From a bacterium (lineage in GTDB: Bacteria; Planctomycetota; Planctomycetia; Pirellulales; Pirellulaceae): 64,000 bases of DNA. The notes beneath the pieces are model-generated. The model had not been told where the DNA came from. It saw only the letters and a program-made list of their open reading frames with translations, and made no database searches. The position numbers and the translations under genes were made by a program. Below are positions 34,422 to 43,468 of this stretch, piece by piece; the stretch's first letter is position 1, and every line of letters starts with the position of its first letter. The stretch spans positions 310,001 through 374,000 of the forward strand of contig WGNR01000012.1 in NCBI GenBank assembly GCA_016124445.1, in the 5' to 3' direction.

Positions 34422-36312
34422 CGCCAGTTACCTGTTGTTTAGTAGTAGGAAGGGTGAAGTAGAAGATCGTACCGCGCGAGAAAGCAGGTTCAACCCAAAT
34501 CTGACCTCCGTGCGACTCAATAATGGTACGGCTGATGGAAAGTCCCATCCCCATACCACTCTCTTTGGTCGATTGAAATGCTTCAAATACATCAAAATTA
34601 GGTGGAAGGCCAATCCCATAATCGCGAACCGATATCTGAACCATCGGCTCGTTTTTGGCGAGTATAGGGCCTGCCTTGATCTCGATGACTCGCTCGGCAT
34701 TACTGTCGTCGATGGCATCGGTCGCATTGCTGATCAGGTTAATCAGGACCTGCTCGATCTGTATTTTGTCGACATAAACGTCCGGTGTCGATGGATCGAT
34801 CGCAATCGAGACCTCCATCGCTTGCTCTTCCAACAATGGCGCGAGCAGCGCAACCGAATCGTTCAACAGGTCCTTCAAGGCGAACTCTTCTACTTTTGGC
34901 GCGTTGTGGCTGACGTAGTTTCGCAGGCGTCGAATGATCTCCGCAGCCCGTCGCGCCTGCTGTCCGATGCGGGTAACGCACTGCTGAACACTGGGTTTGT
35001 CTATCTCGCCACTTGCCTTTAACAAGTTCTCGCATGTTCCAGCGTAATTCGAGATCGCGTAGAGCGGCTGATTGACCTCGTGAGCCAACCCGGCCACGAG
35101 TTCACCCATGGCCGTTAATCGCAGAAAGTGCGCGAGTTCTGCATTCCGTTTACGAATCTCTTCCTCGGCACGCACCTTTTCGGTGATATCGTGCACCACG
35201 CCGACGACATGGGCGAACTGACTTTCTGAAACATTCACCGGTGAAATCGAGATCTCAACCCAACGTAGTTCCTTCCCGGCATGGATCCGAATCGTATCCC
35301 GTGCCGGCCTGCGCGAGTGAATGCCCGCCACGATCAGCCGATATCGGGCTTCGTAGCGCGAATCGCACCGGATCACGTTCAAGCCTGACCGCGTCACCTC
35401 CTCCCTTTGGCAGCCGACGATATCGAGAAAAGCCTGGTTGCAGTCGACAACGCGTACTTGCTCGTCGACCAGTTGCACGATGAAGATTCCATCACTGGCC
35501 GATGCGATCGCGCGGTCGCGAATTCTCATTTCCGTTTCCGCCGCTTTGCGCAGCGTGATGTCCTGAAAGACGTACTGTGTCGCCTCTTGGCCGTAGTAGT
35601 CGACTGACGTCGTCATCAGTTCGACATCGAGCAAGCGTCCATCGCACCGCTTCAAGACGTATTCGTTCATAGCCGTGGGAATGCGATCTTCAGGATTCTC
35701 GGCAGACGACTTTTCCAATGCATCGCTATCCGGTATGGCGAATTCTTGAATGGTCTTGCCGACAACTTCGGTCGAATTGACAGCCCCCAGGCATTTCAGT
35801 GCCATTCCATTGGCCAGAACGATTTCCCCGTCGCAGGCAACAACAATCGACGTCGGCGAGGAGTCGATCAACGCTCGGTAGCGTTGTTCGCTATTTCGCA
35901 GGGCCCTCTCGGCCTCGATCTTTTCTCGTTCCAGCCGCCACTGGCTAATCGAGCGGCGGGCCAGGCGGGGAAGTTCCTGGAAGCCTGCCTCCGACTTCAC
36001 CACGTAATCAATCGCTCCTCGCTTGAGAACGTCGACCGCCGTTTGCTCGTCACCCTGGCTGGTAATGATCATGACCGGGTAACGTGATTTATCCCCTTGC
36101 GGTTCGATCAGATCGGCCCCGCGACCATCGGGCAAAGAAAGATCGACGATCACCAAGTCAGGCAAACACTCAGCAATCGACTCTCTGGCATCCTTCAAAG
36201 AGAAGTGCGTGGTCAGCTCGAAATCTTCCAAGTCCGATCGGAACCCGCGGGTGATCAGCCGGGCATGTGCGGGATCGTCTTCGACAATCAGAATTCGGAG
36301 CTTCTTTTCCAT
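34390..36312 (-). CDS. hybrid PAS-domain sensor histidine kinase with N-terminal receiver (FixL-like)
   Basis: A 640-residue protein. Residues 1-125 are a receiver (ILIVEDDPAHARLITRG, Asp57 in DLVIVDLSLPDGRG). Two PAS domains follow (about 140-260 and 270-385, the second with IVQLVDEQVRVVDCNQAFLDIVG). Then come a HisKA domain with ELVAGLAHEVNQPLYAISNY and an ATPase domain (INLISNATDAIDD, VRDYGIGLPP, GMGMGLSISRTIIESHGG). No membrane segment is seen, so sensing is cytoplasmic. No haem-binding PAS signature could be assigned. It is coupled to the FixJ-like gene, and a lone receiver is encoded 83 bases upstream. Confidence 0.92.
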   Translation of the reverse strand: MEKKLRILIVEDDPAHARLITRGFRSDLEDFELTTHFSLKDARESIAECLPDLVIVDLSLPDGRGADLIEPQGDKSRYPVMIITSQGDEQTAVDVLKRGAIDYVVKSEAGFQELPRLARRSISQWRLEREKIEAERALRNSEQRYRALIDSSPTSIVVACDGEIVLANGMALKCLGAVNSTEVVGKTIQEFAIPDSDALEKSSAENPEDRIPTAMNEYVLKRCDGRLLDVELMTTSVDYYGQEATQYVFQDITLRKAAETEMRIRDRAIASASDGIFIVQLVDEQVRVVDCNQAFLDIVGCQREEVTRSGLNVIRCDSRYEARYRLIVAGIHSRRPARDTIRIHAGKELRWVEISISPVNVSESQFAHVVGVVHDITEKVRAEEEIRKRNAELAHFLRLTAMGELVAGLAHEVNQPLYAISNYAGTCENLLKASGEIDKPSVQQCVTRIGQQARRAAEIIRRLRNYVSHNAPKVEEFALKDLLNDSVALLAPLLEEQAMEVSIAIDPSTPDVYVDKIQIEQVLINLISNATDAIDDSNAERVIEIKAGPILAKNEPMVQISVRDYGIGLPPNFDVFEAFQSTKESGMGMGLSISRTIIESHGGQIWVEPAFSRGTIFYFTLPTTKQQVTGDVDESDRVCH

Positions 36313-36395
36313 TCGACAATCTCTGTGGCAATCTCCAACTCGTTCGCAAACGGACCACGTCTGACCATCGGCAGAATCTCAGCTCGGGCCAAGTA

Positions 36396-36836
36396 TCAAT
36401 CGAAGCAGGGTCGGTGGTTCATCTGTGTCCAATACGTACTAACATAACGCATTAAGTTAGCGAATTGCATATATTCAATCGGCTTGACCAGATAACTGTT
36501 AGCCCAGCGGGCACTGGCCCCTTTGACGTCCGCATCGGCGTCGGAAGTCGTTAGAATCACGACCGGAATCTGCCTCAACACGGGGTCGGATTTGACCCGT
36601 TCAAGCACCGTCAGTCCGTCGATCTTGGGAATCCGCAGATCGAGCAGAATCAAATGCGGCAAGTGTTCGCGAGCTTTAAACTCGCCGGTGCGAAAAAGAT
36701 GTGCCAAGGCGGCTTCGCCATCCGTCACATGCTCGATTTCTAAGGACTGGCCAAATTCCTTGAGCGTCCTCATCATGAGTTTCGCGTGCGCTGGGTTGTC
36801 TTCGACCATCAATACACGGCTGACATTGCTCACCAT
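36396..36836 (-). CDS. single-domain response regulator (Rcp1-like)
   Basis: A 146-residue stand-alone receiver: VLMVEDNPAHAKLMMRTLKE, Asp66 in LILLDLRIPKIDGLTVLERVK, VVILTTSDADADVKGA and ANSYLVKPIEYMQF. The spacing between the Asp and the first helix is the long form typical of Rcp1-type regulators associated with phytochromes and PAS kinases. It has no output domain. It precedes the hybrid kinase gene on the same strand, so it likely acts in a phosphorelay with it. Confidence 0.9.
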   Translation of the reverse strand: MVSNVSRVLMVEDNPAHAKLMMRTLKEFGQSLEIEHVTDGEAALAHLFRTGEFKAREHLPHLILLDLRIPKIDGLTVLERVKSDPVLRQIPVVILTTSDADADVKGASARWANSYLVKPIEYMQFANLMRYVSTYWTQMNHRPCFD

Positions 36837-36903
36837 GGTATTGTCCCTATCTCGCTTTCCCTAATGCACTCTGTGGCGGACTTCTTATCCGCCAGGTGTT
36901 TGA

Positions 36904-37350
36904 TCAGGTTGAATCTTGACCATCCTCCAATACTTCGACGTATTTTCTTTCTGGATGCTCTTTCCTGCTTTGTCTCTCAATAAGTATCGTGCCGAACGCG
37001 AGCAAAATCAACGAGACAAACAACCAGGCCAAATCGCATAGGGCAGTCAAAGCGGTCGGTACGGCCAGAAACATGGTACAAATCGCACCGATTGTTCCCC
37101 CTAGAACCATGCCAACAGGAAAGCCCTGCATCAGCCCTTCGCGGATCCAACCGATAATCGCTCCGATGGCGATTCCGAACATAACCATCGCGATGCTCCA
37201 GCCAACCCACTTTTCCGTGGCCACGGCCGAACCGTACACGTCGGTCGTCTGAAATGACTGGACGATCGGCATGGCAATTCGTGCCAGGATCGCGGAAAAA
37301 GCGACCAGCAGCATCAGGAATATCAGAGGATACGACTGCCCTTTGAGCAT
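36904..37350 (-). CDS. integral membrane protein of unknown function
   Basis: The 148 residues have four predicted membrane segments: YPLIFLMLLVAFSAILA, VGWSIAMVMFGIAIGAIIGW, GMVLGGTIGAICTMFLAV and ALCDLAWLFVSLILLAFGTILI. A charged tail follows (ERQSRKEHPERKYVEVLEDG). No family is recognised. It lies 12 bases after the pseudopilin gene at 37363, on the same strand, and 67 bases before the receiver gene. It may belong to the pilin operon. Confidence 0.6.
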   Translation of the reverse strand: MLKGQSYPLIFLMLLVAFSAILARIAMPIVQSFQTTDVYGSAVATEKWVGWSIAMVMFGIAIGAIIGWIREGLMQGFPVGMVLGGTIGAICTMFLAVPTALTALCDLAWLFVSLILLAFGTILIERQSRKEHPERKYVEVLEDGQDST

Positions 37351-37362
37351 GATGTCTCTCGA

Positions 37363-38466
37363 CTAAAACTCACCCGCACGAAGTTGGCCATCGGACCGGT
37401 GCCCAAGCTGGCGGAAAGTTACCGGGCTGATGGTTTCTGAAATGAAGATGCAGCTTCCGTCACCAATCGCCGCATTCAGGCCGCCCGGATGATAGCTTCC
37501 GATGCCCCCGACATACAACGTCGGATCGTTTGGCACGATCCCAAATACACCCATCTTTTGCGGAACCGGCGCGCCATTATCGCTGAAGTCCATGAAATCT
37601 GCCTCGGTCATCTTCTTCGCTTCCGCTTGGCCATCTTCCTCTTTCTGGTCAGGCTGGTTCTCTTCCTGTTGCTCGACTTCGCCTTCATCGTTCATTTCGA
37701 TGCCGAGATCGCTCGGCAGGCCGAACACCTCTTTGTCATCCTCGGACATACCCGATTCCAGCGTTGCCAGCCATTCTGGATCCTTGTAAACGTTCGGTAA
37801 GCCAAGCGGCAATATCGCGCGGTTAGGTTGTGTACCGGTGTTTCTCAAGGTTGCCCTGGTGCCACTCATCCAACCCAAATTGGACGTCGGGGCTTTCCCC
37901 TGGGTTTCCGATAGGAAGAGGGTGAAAGAAAGCCCGTCCGAAAACGCGTTCTGCGGCAGCGCTTTGTTCAGAATAAACGCTCCGGTGTTGGTCGTATCGA
38001 TTGGCAGTTCGCAGTGGTTATGTATCGCTGCATAGCCTGAAATGCCCACCTGTTGATTGGCGCGACTTGCGATACTCGAAGGGCAAGACAGCAAATCAAG
38101 GTAAAGCTTGCGGGGCCCGTTTTGAGCCTTGTCATAAACACTCTTCGAGAAATCAATGTGCTGATAGGTGGTATTATCCCCAGCATAAGGCAGGATCGCC
38201 GAAATCCAGTTGTGATGATAACCCTTGGGTGCGTTGCGGATCGGCCCCTTGTCGTTGACCGACCCCGCCGGAAAGACATTGAAGGCCGATTCATAATTAT
38301 GAATCGCCAGGATCAACTGGGCCAACTTGTTCGTACACGACATGCGGCGGGCAGCTTCGCGTGCCTGCTGGACCGCGGGCAGCAACAGCGCGATCAGCAC
38401 GCCAATAATGGCAATCACCACCAGCAATTCGACCAGCGTGAATGCCCTTCGTGTTCGTATATTCAT
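37363..38466 (-). CDS. DUF1559 pseudopilin with H-X9-DG motif
   Basis: From ATG 38466 this is 367 residues. The N-terminus is a type IV prepilin signal: [20 protein letters not shown] with Phe after the basic tip and Glu five residues later. [22 protein letters not shown] is the DUF1559 signature. The C-terminus has [14 protein letters not shown], the H-X9-DG motif. An acidic insert (about residues 240-285, [20 protein letters not shown]) is not usual. These proteins are abundant in planctomycetes; their filaments are poorly known. It lies five bases after the preceding gene. Confidence 0.85.
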   Translation of the reverse strand: MNIRTRRAFTLVELLVVIAIIGVLIALLLPAVQQAREAARRMSCTNKLAQLILAIHNYESAFNVFPAGSVNDKGPIRNAPKGYHHNWISAILPYAGDNTTYQHIDFSKSVYDKAQNGPRKLYLDLLSCPSSIASRANQQVGISGYAAIHNHCELPIDTTNTGAFILNKALPQNAFSDGLSFTLFLSETQGKAPTSNLGWMSGTRATLRNTGTQPNRAILPLGLPNVYKDPEWLATLESGMSEDDKEVFGLPSDLGIEMNDEGEVEQQEENQPDQKEEDGQAEAKKMTEADFMDFSDNGAPVPQKMGVFGIVPNDPTLYVGGIGSYHPGGLNAAIGDGSCIFISETISPVTFRQLGHRSDGQLRAGEF

Positions 38467-38471
38467 TTTTC

Positions 38472-38876
38472 TTACTCCGTCTCCGGGAGGGAAATGGTCC
38501 ATTGATTTGTCTTTTTGATCTGGCCGACAGGGTTGTCGCCGAGTTGAACGTTGATGTCGATCTTTCGCTCGCTTGGGAATTCCGTGGGCTGAACCTGAAT
38601 GACAACCTTGGCCGGCACCTCGATGCCATTCGAGTCTGATTGGAGTTGCCAAGTTTCGCCCGTATAGCCTGGGTTGTCTTTCAGGCGATTGCTTGCCAAC
38701 GAATACGCGGCTTCGCACAGCAGATCGGCCTGGGCGGCATTCATTCCGCCAGAGGCATTTTGCGACCGGGTCGAAACTTGCGACAGCGCCGCGGTGACAA
38801 TCAAAATGGCAGCCACCATGGCGACCAGCACGATGACCGCAACGAATCCTTTCCGCCGATCAGCTTGACGATTCAT
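38472..38876 (-). CDS. PilX-like exported protein
   Basis: A 134-residue protein from the ATG at 38876. A basic tip and long hydrophobic helix ([25 protein letters not shown]) begins with the Gly-Phe pattern of prepilins but lacks the Glu at position five. It then has Q-rich helix segments ([19 protein letters not shown]) like PilX/GspK minor pilins, and a beta domain. It overlaps the end of the preceding gene by four bases (ATGA). Confidence 0.65.
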   Translation of the reverse strand: MNRQADRRKGFVAVIVLVAMVAAILIVTAALSQVSTRSQNASGGMNAAQADLLCEAAYSLASNRLKDNPGYTGETWQLQSDSNGIEVPAKVVIQVQPTEFPSERKIDINVQLGDNPVGQIKKTNQWTISLPETE

Positions 38877-39340
38877 TGGGGCCTCCCGATTGCCTGTTCG
38901 ATCTGGTAGGTCTCTGAGGTCGGCAGTTGTTGATTCGCTTTTACGGTCAGCAATACTCGACCATCGGTCGGCCGCTGGATGGTGATCTCGCAATCAGGTA
39001 GGGCAAATCCTTCCTGACGTTTTGGCGAAGCATCGTCGAACGTTTCGCTGCGCACGAAAAACTTGCCATCGGATGCGTACTGGATCGAAGCGTCTGGAAC
39101 TTCCAGCGTAAACGTCTGCGGATTCTTGATATCCACTGCCTTGGCGATTCTTAGATCCTCTCGCAGCTGAGAATCGAGCCGTTGGATACTTTGCTGTAAA
39201 TCGAGCGATGCCTGGGCCCGTCGAGCCGTGCTCTGACTTTGATGCAGCAACTTGATCGCGACCATCACGATCACGCCGCCGACCGCCATCAACACGAGCA
39301 CTTCGACCAGACTGGTTCCACGACTTCTTGGCGACCTCAT
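38873..39340 (-). CDS. prepilin-like protein (GspJ/PilW-like)
   Basis: A 155-residue protein starting MRSPRSRGTSLVEVLVLMAVGG, with Gly-Thr-Ser-Leu-Val-Glu as the cleavage region and Glu five. The helix continues into KLLHQSQSTARRAQASLDLQQSIQRLDSQLREDLRIA, which is typical of GspJ/PilW. A C-terminal beta domain follows. It overlaps the neighbouring genes by four bases at both ends. Confidence 0.7.
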   Translation of the reverse strand: MRSPRSRGTSLVEVLVLMAVGGVIVMVAIKLLHQSQSTARRAQASLDLQQSIQRLDSQLREDLRIAKAVDIKNPQTFTLEVPDASIQYASDGKFFVRSETFDDASPKRQEGFALPDCEITIQRPTDGRVLLTVKANQQLPTSETYQIEQAIGRPQ

Positions 39341-39762
39341 GGCTTTTGCTCCTTCTCAGGCACCGGCATGGCAGCAAATCGCCAGGTGACCAAGTGGTAA
39401 GCCGGCAAGACTTTGGTTACCGGCTGCCAGGTAAGCTCAATCCGCTGCCCCGGGGCAGGCTCGGTAACCTCGTGAATCTCAGCCGATAGAACCTGAGCGG
39501 GCAGGTGCTGTTGCTGCTCCATTTCTCGCGCCCACTGCTCAACCGTTGCTAGAGAGACTCGCTTGCCGAGTGGAACCGACGTCACGCGCTGGGCTAAATT
39601 GCTTAGCGTTTGTTGGGCCACCAGGCGTTGCCGGGCCAATCGGGTCCTGGCCGTCAGCAAGACCTGAAATGAAAGCAACGTCGTCAGCATCACCGCCAAA
39701 AGCGATAGTGCGACGATGCACTCGACAACCGATACGCCTTGTTTTTCTTTGGTACGATTCAT
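39337..39762 (-). CDS. prepilin-like protein (GspI/PilV-like)
   Basis: A 141-residue protein from ATG 39762 (a GTG three bases upstream is also possible). The N-terminus KEKQGVSVVECIVALSLLAVM has Gly-Val-Ser-Val-Val-Glu, the prepilin cleavage pattern with Glu five. LTARTRLARQRLVAQQTLSNLAQRV continues the helix. A short beta domain ends the protein. It lies a few bases after the third GspF-like gene. Confidence 0.7.
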   Translation of the reverse strand: MNRTKEKQGVSVVECIVALSLLAVMLTTLLSFQVLLTARTRLARQRLVAQQTLSNLAQRVTSVPLGKRVSLATVEQWAREMEQQQHLPAQVLSAEIHEVTEPAPGQRIELTWQPVTKVLPAYHLVTWRFAAMPVPEKEQKP

Positions 39763-39769
39763 CACGAAA

Positions 39770-41059
39770 TCAATTGGGAGCGTAACGAGCCAGGTTGGTC
39801 ACCATATCGATGATAGGCAAAAAGACACCGATTCCCGCGCACAAAACAGGTACAGCGGCAATAAACACTAGAACCGGCACCACGACTTTCATCATCGGCG
39901 CGATCCGTTGCAAATGGCGGCGTCGCTTGCCGATCGATACCTCTTTCAACGCCCAAGCCAGGTTCCCGGCACCTTGTGCCGAACTGACCAGAGCCGCCTC
40001 GCCGTGACTAAGCACGCCCGATGTGGTAAGCGACTCGATCCAATCTCTGCCGGATCGCTGCTCGCCGTAAACCTGCCGGGCAATTCTACGCATCCGGCGC
40101 GAAGGAAACCGGATCTTGATTACCTCGAGCGCACTTTGCAGCGGCAAGTCGGCTGCCGTCACGATCGAAAGGACATTCAACAAGCGGCACTCGTTCAGCG
40201 GCCCATGAACCCAGCGTAAGCCCCAGGGGAGTTCGCTAAGCCAACCGAACTGTACGAATACAATCAACAACGCCAACAACAGGAACACCGGAATCAGGAT
40301 GCAAAGTCCTCCGATATTGATGTAGGCCAACCAGCTAATCCATTCCCACGTGTTGGGATAGCCGCTGGGACTTAAATCAAATCCAACCAGGATGGAGGTG
40401 ATAATGGGCTTCAGAAACCACTCTGTGTAAAGCAACAAGGCAACTTGTACCGTTCCGATCAGCGCCACAAACAAAAGCCCGCCGAGAAACGCGTCCATAT
40501 TGTTGTAGTTGGTCGTGTCATAGCCGGTGAACTCCTTTGCTTGTCCATTGATCTGCTGGACATTTCCCAAAGCCGAGCTCAGTTCCAGCGCCATCAACGT
40601 TTCCGTCGGCAGCTTCACGCGAGCGTCGTGAGCGGCATCAACGACACTCATTCCTGCCCCCATCGATTTCGCGAATCTTCGCGCTTTGCGCTGCTGCAGT
40701 CCATTCGCTTCCTGGCAATAAGCCACTGCGCTGGCGATCGGCGAGATTCCTTTTTCCAGTCCCGCCACGACCACCGAGACGAGCCCGCGGTTTTCAATCA
40801 CGCGATAACGCTGCACACCGAGCCCAAACACGACCATGCTGATGAAAGGAATCAAAACGATCGCCACAAAACCAGAGATGCCGATCCACCAACCGAAACC
40901 GCCGATACAGATAAACATCCAAGCGACCAGCCGAAGCGATCGCTGCATGAAAGAGGGCGCTTCGCGCGTCGTACTGTCCCACTGCGTCGACAGAATCAAT
41001 AGCACCACGCCCAGCAGGATGGCCATCCATAGGTTCTGAAGATGATAGAGCAGGTCCAC
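39770..41059 (-). CDS. GspF-like platform protein 3 (type II secretion F family)
   Basis: About 429 residues; the frame is open to a TTG at 41071 overlapping the previous gene, and a GTG at 41059 or an ATG at 41023 could also start it. Both halves have the T2SSF pattern of a four-helix cytoplasmic part followed by membrane segments (GLLFVALIGTVQVALLLYTEWF, CILIPVFLLLALLIVFVQF, VPVLVFIAAVPVLCAGIGVFL). The second half has LQSALEVIKIRFPSRRMRRIA and HGEAALVSSAQGAGNLAWAL. It has two extra N-terminal membrane segments (about 18-75). GspF/PilC proteins form the inner-membrane platform for pseudopilin assembly. Confidence 0.78.
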   Translation of the reverse strand: MDLLYHLQNLWMAILLGVVLLILSTQWDSTTREAPSFMQRSLRLVAWMFICIGGFGWWIGISGFVAIVLIPFISMVVFGLGVQRYRVIENRGLVSVVVAGLEKGISPIASAVAYCQEANGLQQRKARRFAKSMGAGMSVVDAAHDARVKLPTETLMALELSSALGNVQQINGQAKEFTGYDTTNYNNMDAFLGGLLFVALIGTVQVALLLYTEWFLKPIITSILVGFDLSPSGYPNTWEWISWLAYINIGGLCILIPVFLLLALLIVFVQFGWLSELPWGLRWVHGPLNECRLLNVLSIVTAADLPLQSALEVIKIRFPSRRMRRIARQVYGEQRSGRDWIESLTTSGVLSHGEAALVSSAQGAGNLAWALKEVSIGKRRRHLQRIAPMMKVVVPVLVFIAAVPVLCAGIGVFLPIIDMVTNLARYAPN

Positions 41060-41064
41060 GGCGG

Positions 41065-42210
41065 TTACCAAAAATAGCTAAGCAAATCGAACATCGGCAT
41101 CACGAGCACAACCAGGCGAATCGCCGCCCAGAACAGCGCGGCCAAAACAATCGTCGTTATCAAGGGCGGCCCCAGCTTGCGGATTAACTCGCGGCGAAGC
41201 GACAGGCGATCCTTCAGCAGCAGTTCGCAACTTTGCAAAGCTTCGCCCAGCTTGCCGGTTGCCTCTCCCCAGCGCACCAGGGGCAAGATCGACGAAGGCA
41301 CGTCGATGTCGTATTGCCACACGTCGGCCAACGTCTTTCCGCTTTCCATTTCCTCTGCCCAAATCGGCACCAACTGGGCAAAGCGGCGACTCGATACCGA
41401 GTCTTCCAGGAGCCGAAGCGCCTTGGAAGTCGGCACGCCCTGAGAAATGAGAATCCGCAGTTTCATGATCATGTCCAGCGACTCGTACCACCAAAAAATC
41501 TTTCCCACCAGCGGAAGACTTCGACGCAGAAGAGCGACCTGGGGCGGTTTCAAACAGGCCGGCACCAGAAAAATTCCAACCAGGCCTAATAGAAAGAACC
41601 CGGTCCAGGAAATCGATCGGGCCTGGAAGATCATTGGATCGAACGGCAGGTCGAGCTCGAACTCCTCGTAGATCGAGAGGAACTCGGTCTGAATCAAAGG
41701 CATGACGACCACATTCAGCAGGTCGACAACCCCCAGCGTGATCAACGCCAACAGAAACGGGTAGGAAAGGGCCGCCCACAGATCGCGCCAATATTCGTTT
41801 CGCCAGTTTTCTTCATCCAGCAAATCGTACAGTGTGTCTCCCAGACGATTGGACTGGATCCCGGCTACCAACAAACTTTGGTGGAACTGCGGCAATCGGA
41901 CGAAACTGAGATCCTGGTCGGCAAACGGATTACCGCCGGCGCGTATCTCCTGGGCCAATTGCAAAAAGGCCCGCTTCAGCTTTGGTCCTGAGACCTCGGC
42001 CGCGAACGCCTCGAGTCCTTCGTCCAGCGGCATCCCAGACTGGGCCAACTGGCCGATACTCCGCAAAAGCTCTACCGATTCATCCTCACTCAGTTGAATC
42101 AGCGCCGGCCGAGGCGTTTCCGCATGCGCAAGCACGATCCCTTCTTCGGAATCCGAGGCCAAGGGATCGGCCTGGGACGAGTGACTCGATGAATTCAACG
42201 GAGGCTGCAT
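41065..42210 (-). CDS. GspF-like platform protein 2 (type II secretion F family)
   Basis: A 381-residue protein. The first F domain has LRSIGQLAQSGMPLDEGLEAFA and LLVAGIQSNRLGDTLYDLLDEE, then membrane segment SYPFLLALITLGVVDLLNVVVMP. The second has LRILISQGVPTSKALRLLEDSV, LADVWQYDIDVPSSILPLVRWGE, EATGKLGEALQSCELLLKDR and a final pair of hydrophobic segments. This is the normal two-domain GspF layout and length. It lies 26 bases after the first GspF-like gene. Confidence 0.85.
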   Translation of the reverse strand: MQPPLNSSSHSSQADPLASDSEEGIVLAHAETPRPALIQLSEDESVELLRSIGQLAQSGMPLDEGLEAFAAEVSGPKLKRAFLQLAQEIRAGGNPFADQDLSFVRLPQFHQSLLVAGIQSNRLGDTLYDLLDEENWRNEYWRDLWAALSYPFLLALITLGVVDLLNVVVMPLIQTEFLSIYEEFELDLPFDPMIFQARSISWTGFFLLGLVGIFLVPACLKPPQVALLRRSLPLVGKIFWWYESLDMIMKLRILISQGVPTSKALRLLEDSVSSRRFAQLVPIWAEEMESGKTLADVWQYDIDVPSSILPLVRWGEATGKLGEALQSCELLLKDRLSLRRELIRKLGPPLITTIVLAALFWAAIRLVVLVMPMFDLLSYFW

Positions 42211-42236
42211 GAATGAAATCGAAAGATGTTAAATCA

Positions 42237-43361
42237 CTAACTCGGAACCGCCAGGACATTCTGCAAGATGATGATCCAGGGAACAAATAACATGGCCGCA
42301 TAAAACACGACGACCAGACCACCGATTACCAGGGTGGCATAAATGGGAAGCTGGTTCTGAATCCAATGCGTCTGCCGGCGAGCCTTCGAGAAATATCGCT
42401 GTGCCGTCAAAGCAAGAACTTTCGACAACGCAGCCGGCTCTAAATTCGACGGCAAGAGCCAACGGCTGATTGGATTCAGTTCAGGCGGCGCCCAGCGTCG
42501 ATCTCCTTGCTCGATCCTCTCGGCCCAATGGCGGCCGACTGCCGCCATTCGATGGCTGCCGCTGGCCTGGGTCGCCAGGCGAATGGCTTCCGGCAACGGC
42601 GTTTCGTATTCAATCAGCAGACTCATCAAGTCGAAAACCATCGCCCATTGGCAATTCTGTGCGACTTGTCGTGAGCCGGGGAGAAGCCAGGCCGACAGCC
42701 CTTCTGCTCGAAACAACGTGGAAGGCCATATCTGCAGAACCACCGGAAAACATAACAGCAAAACACCAATGGGAATCAGAGCCAGAAACAGTGGCTTGAG
42801 TGCCAACAGGAAGTCAATCGTCATCAAAGAGAATGAACCTTCCGCCACCATCGAATCGACGCAGATCGCGCGCATTTGATGCAATTGGTCCATGCCGATC
42901 GTCACGCCAAACACGCCGGCCAGGATTAACAAGATGGCGGGATAAATCGAAGCCGTGAGGTACGAAACCCGTAACTGCTGAACGCGCCGCGCTGTGGCAG
43001 CGATATCTTCCAGCGCTGAAGTAAGGCGACCACTGCGCATGCCGGCGGTTACGACAGCGCGATACATCGGAGGAAAACCATCCCCCAATTCTTCCATGGC
43101 CTCGTCGAGTGATTGCCCGGCGCTAATTCGCTCGGAAAGATCCTCTCCTAATCGTCGCAGCGGCCCGGCAAGTTGCTTACTCAATCGGCCCAGGTGCGGG
43201 TCCAACGGCAACTCGACGCGCGAAAGAGAAATTATCTCGGCATTCAAAGCCAGGATATCTTCCAGACGATATGATGGACGAGACGAAGCCACCGACAATT
43301 CCAATGAGATGAGCTGGGAGCGGATCCATTCAAAATGTGACGTTCCAGATTGCTGCGGCAA
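42237..43361 (-). CDS. GspF-like platform protein 1 (type II secretion F family)
   Basis: A 374-residue protein; the start is a TTG at 43361, as there is no ATG before residue 89. Domain one has GEDLSERISAGQSLDEAMEEL, YRAVVTAGMRSGRLTSALEDIA and membrane segment YLTASIYPAILLILAGVFGV. Domain two has MSLLIEYETPLPEAIRLATQAS and a C-terminal membrane segment (YATLVIGGLVVVFYAAMLFVPW). It is first in the operon and is divergent from the lipoprotein gene at 43469, with 107 bases between. Confidence 0.82.
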   Translation of the reverse strand: MPQQSGTSHFEWIRSQLISLELSVASSRPSYRLEDILALNAEIISLSRVELPLDPHLGRLSKQLAGPLRRLGEDLSERISAGQSLDEAMEELGDGFPPMYRAVVTAGMRSGRLTSALEDIAATARRVQQLRVSYLTASIYPAILLILAGVFGVTIGMDQLHQMRAICVDSMVAEGSFSLMTIDFLLALKPLFLALIPIGVLLLCFPVVLQIWPSTLFRAEGLSAWLLPGSRQVAQNCQWAMVFDLMSLLIEYETPLPEAIRLATQASGSHRMAAVGRHWAERIEQGDRRWAPPELNPISRWLLPSNLEPAALSKVLALTAQRYFSKARRQTHWIQNQLPIYATLVIGGLVVVFYAAMLFVPWIIILQNVLAVPS

Positions 43362-43468
43362 GACTGCCGCTCGATGGAAACGCTCGCGCCTGTGCTGATA
43401 CTTCTTTGCCGATACTTCCCCAAGCCACTCAATTGGGCTGCATTACCAAGACAGACGACTTACTTAGT

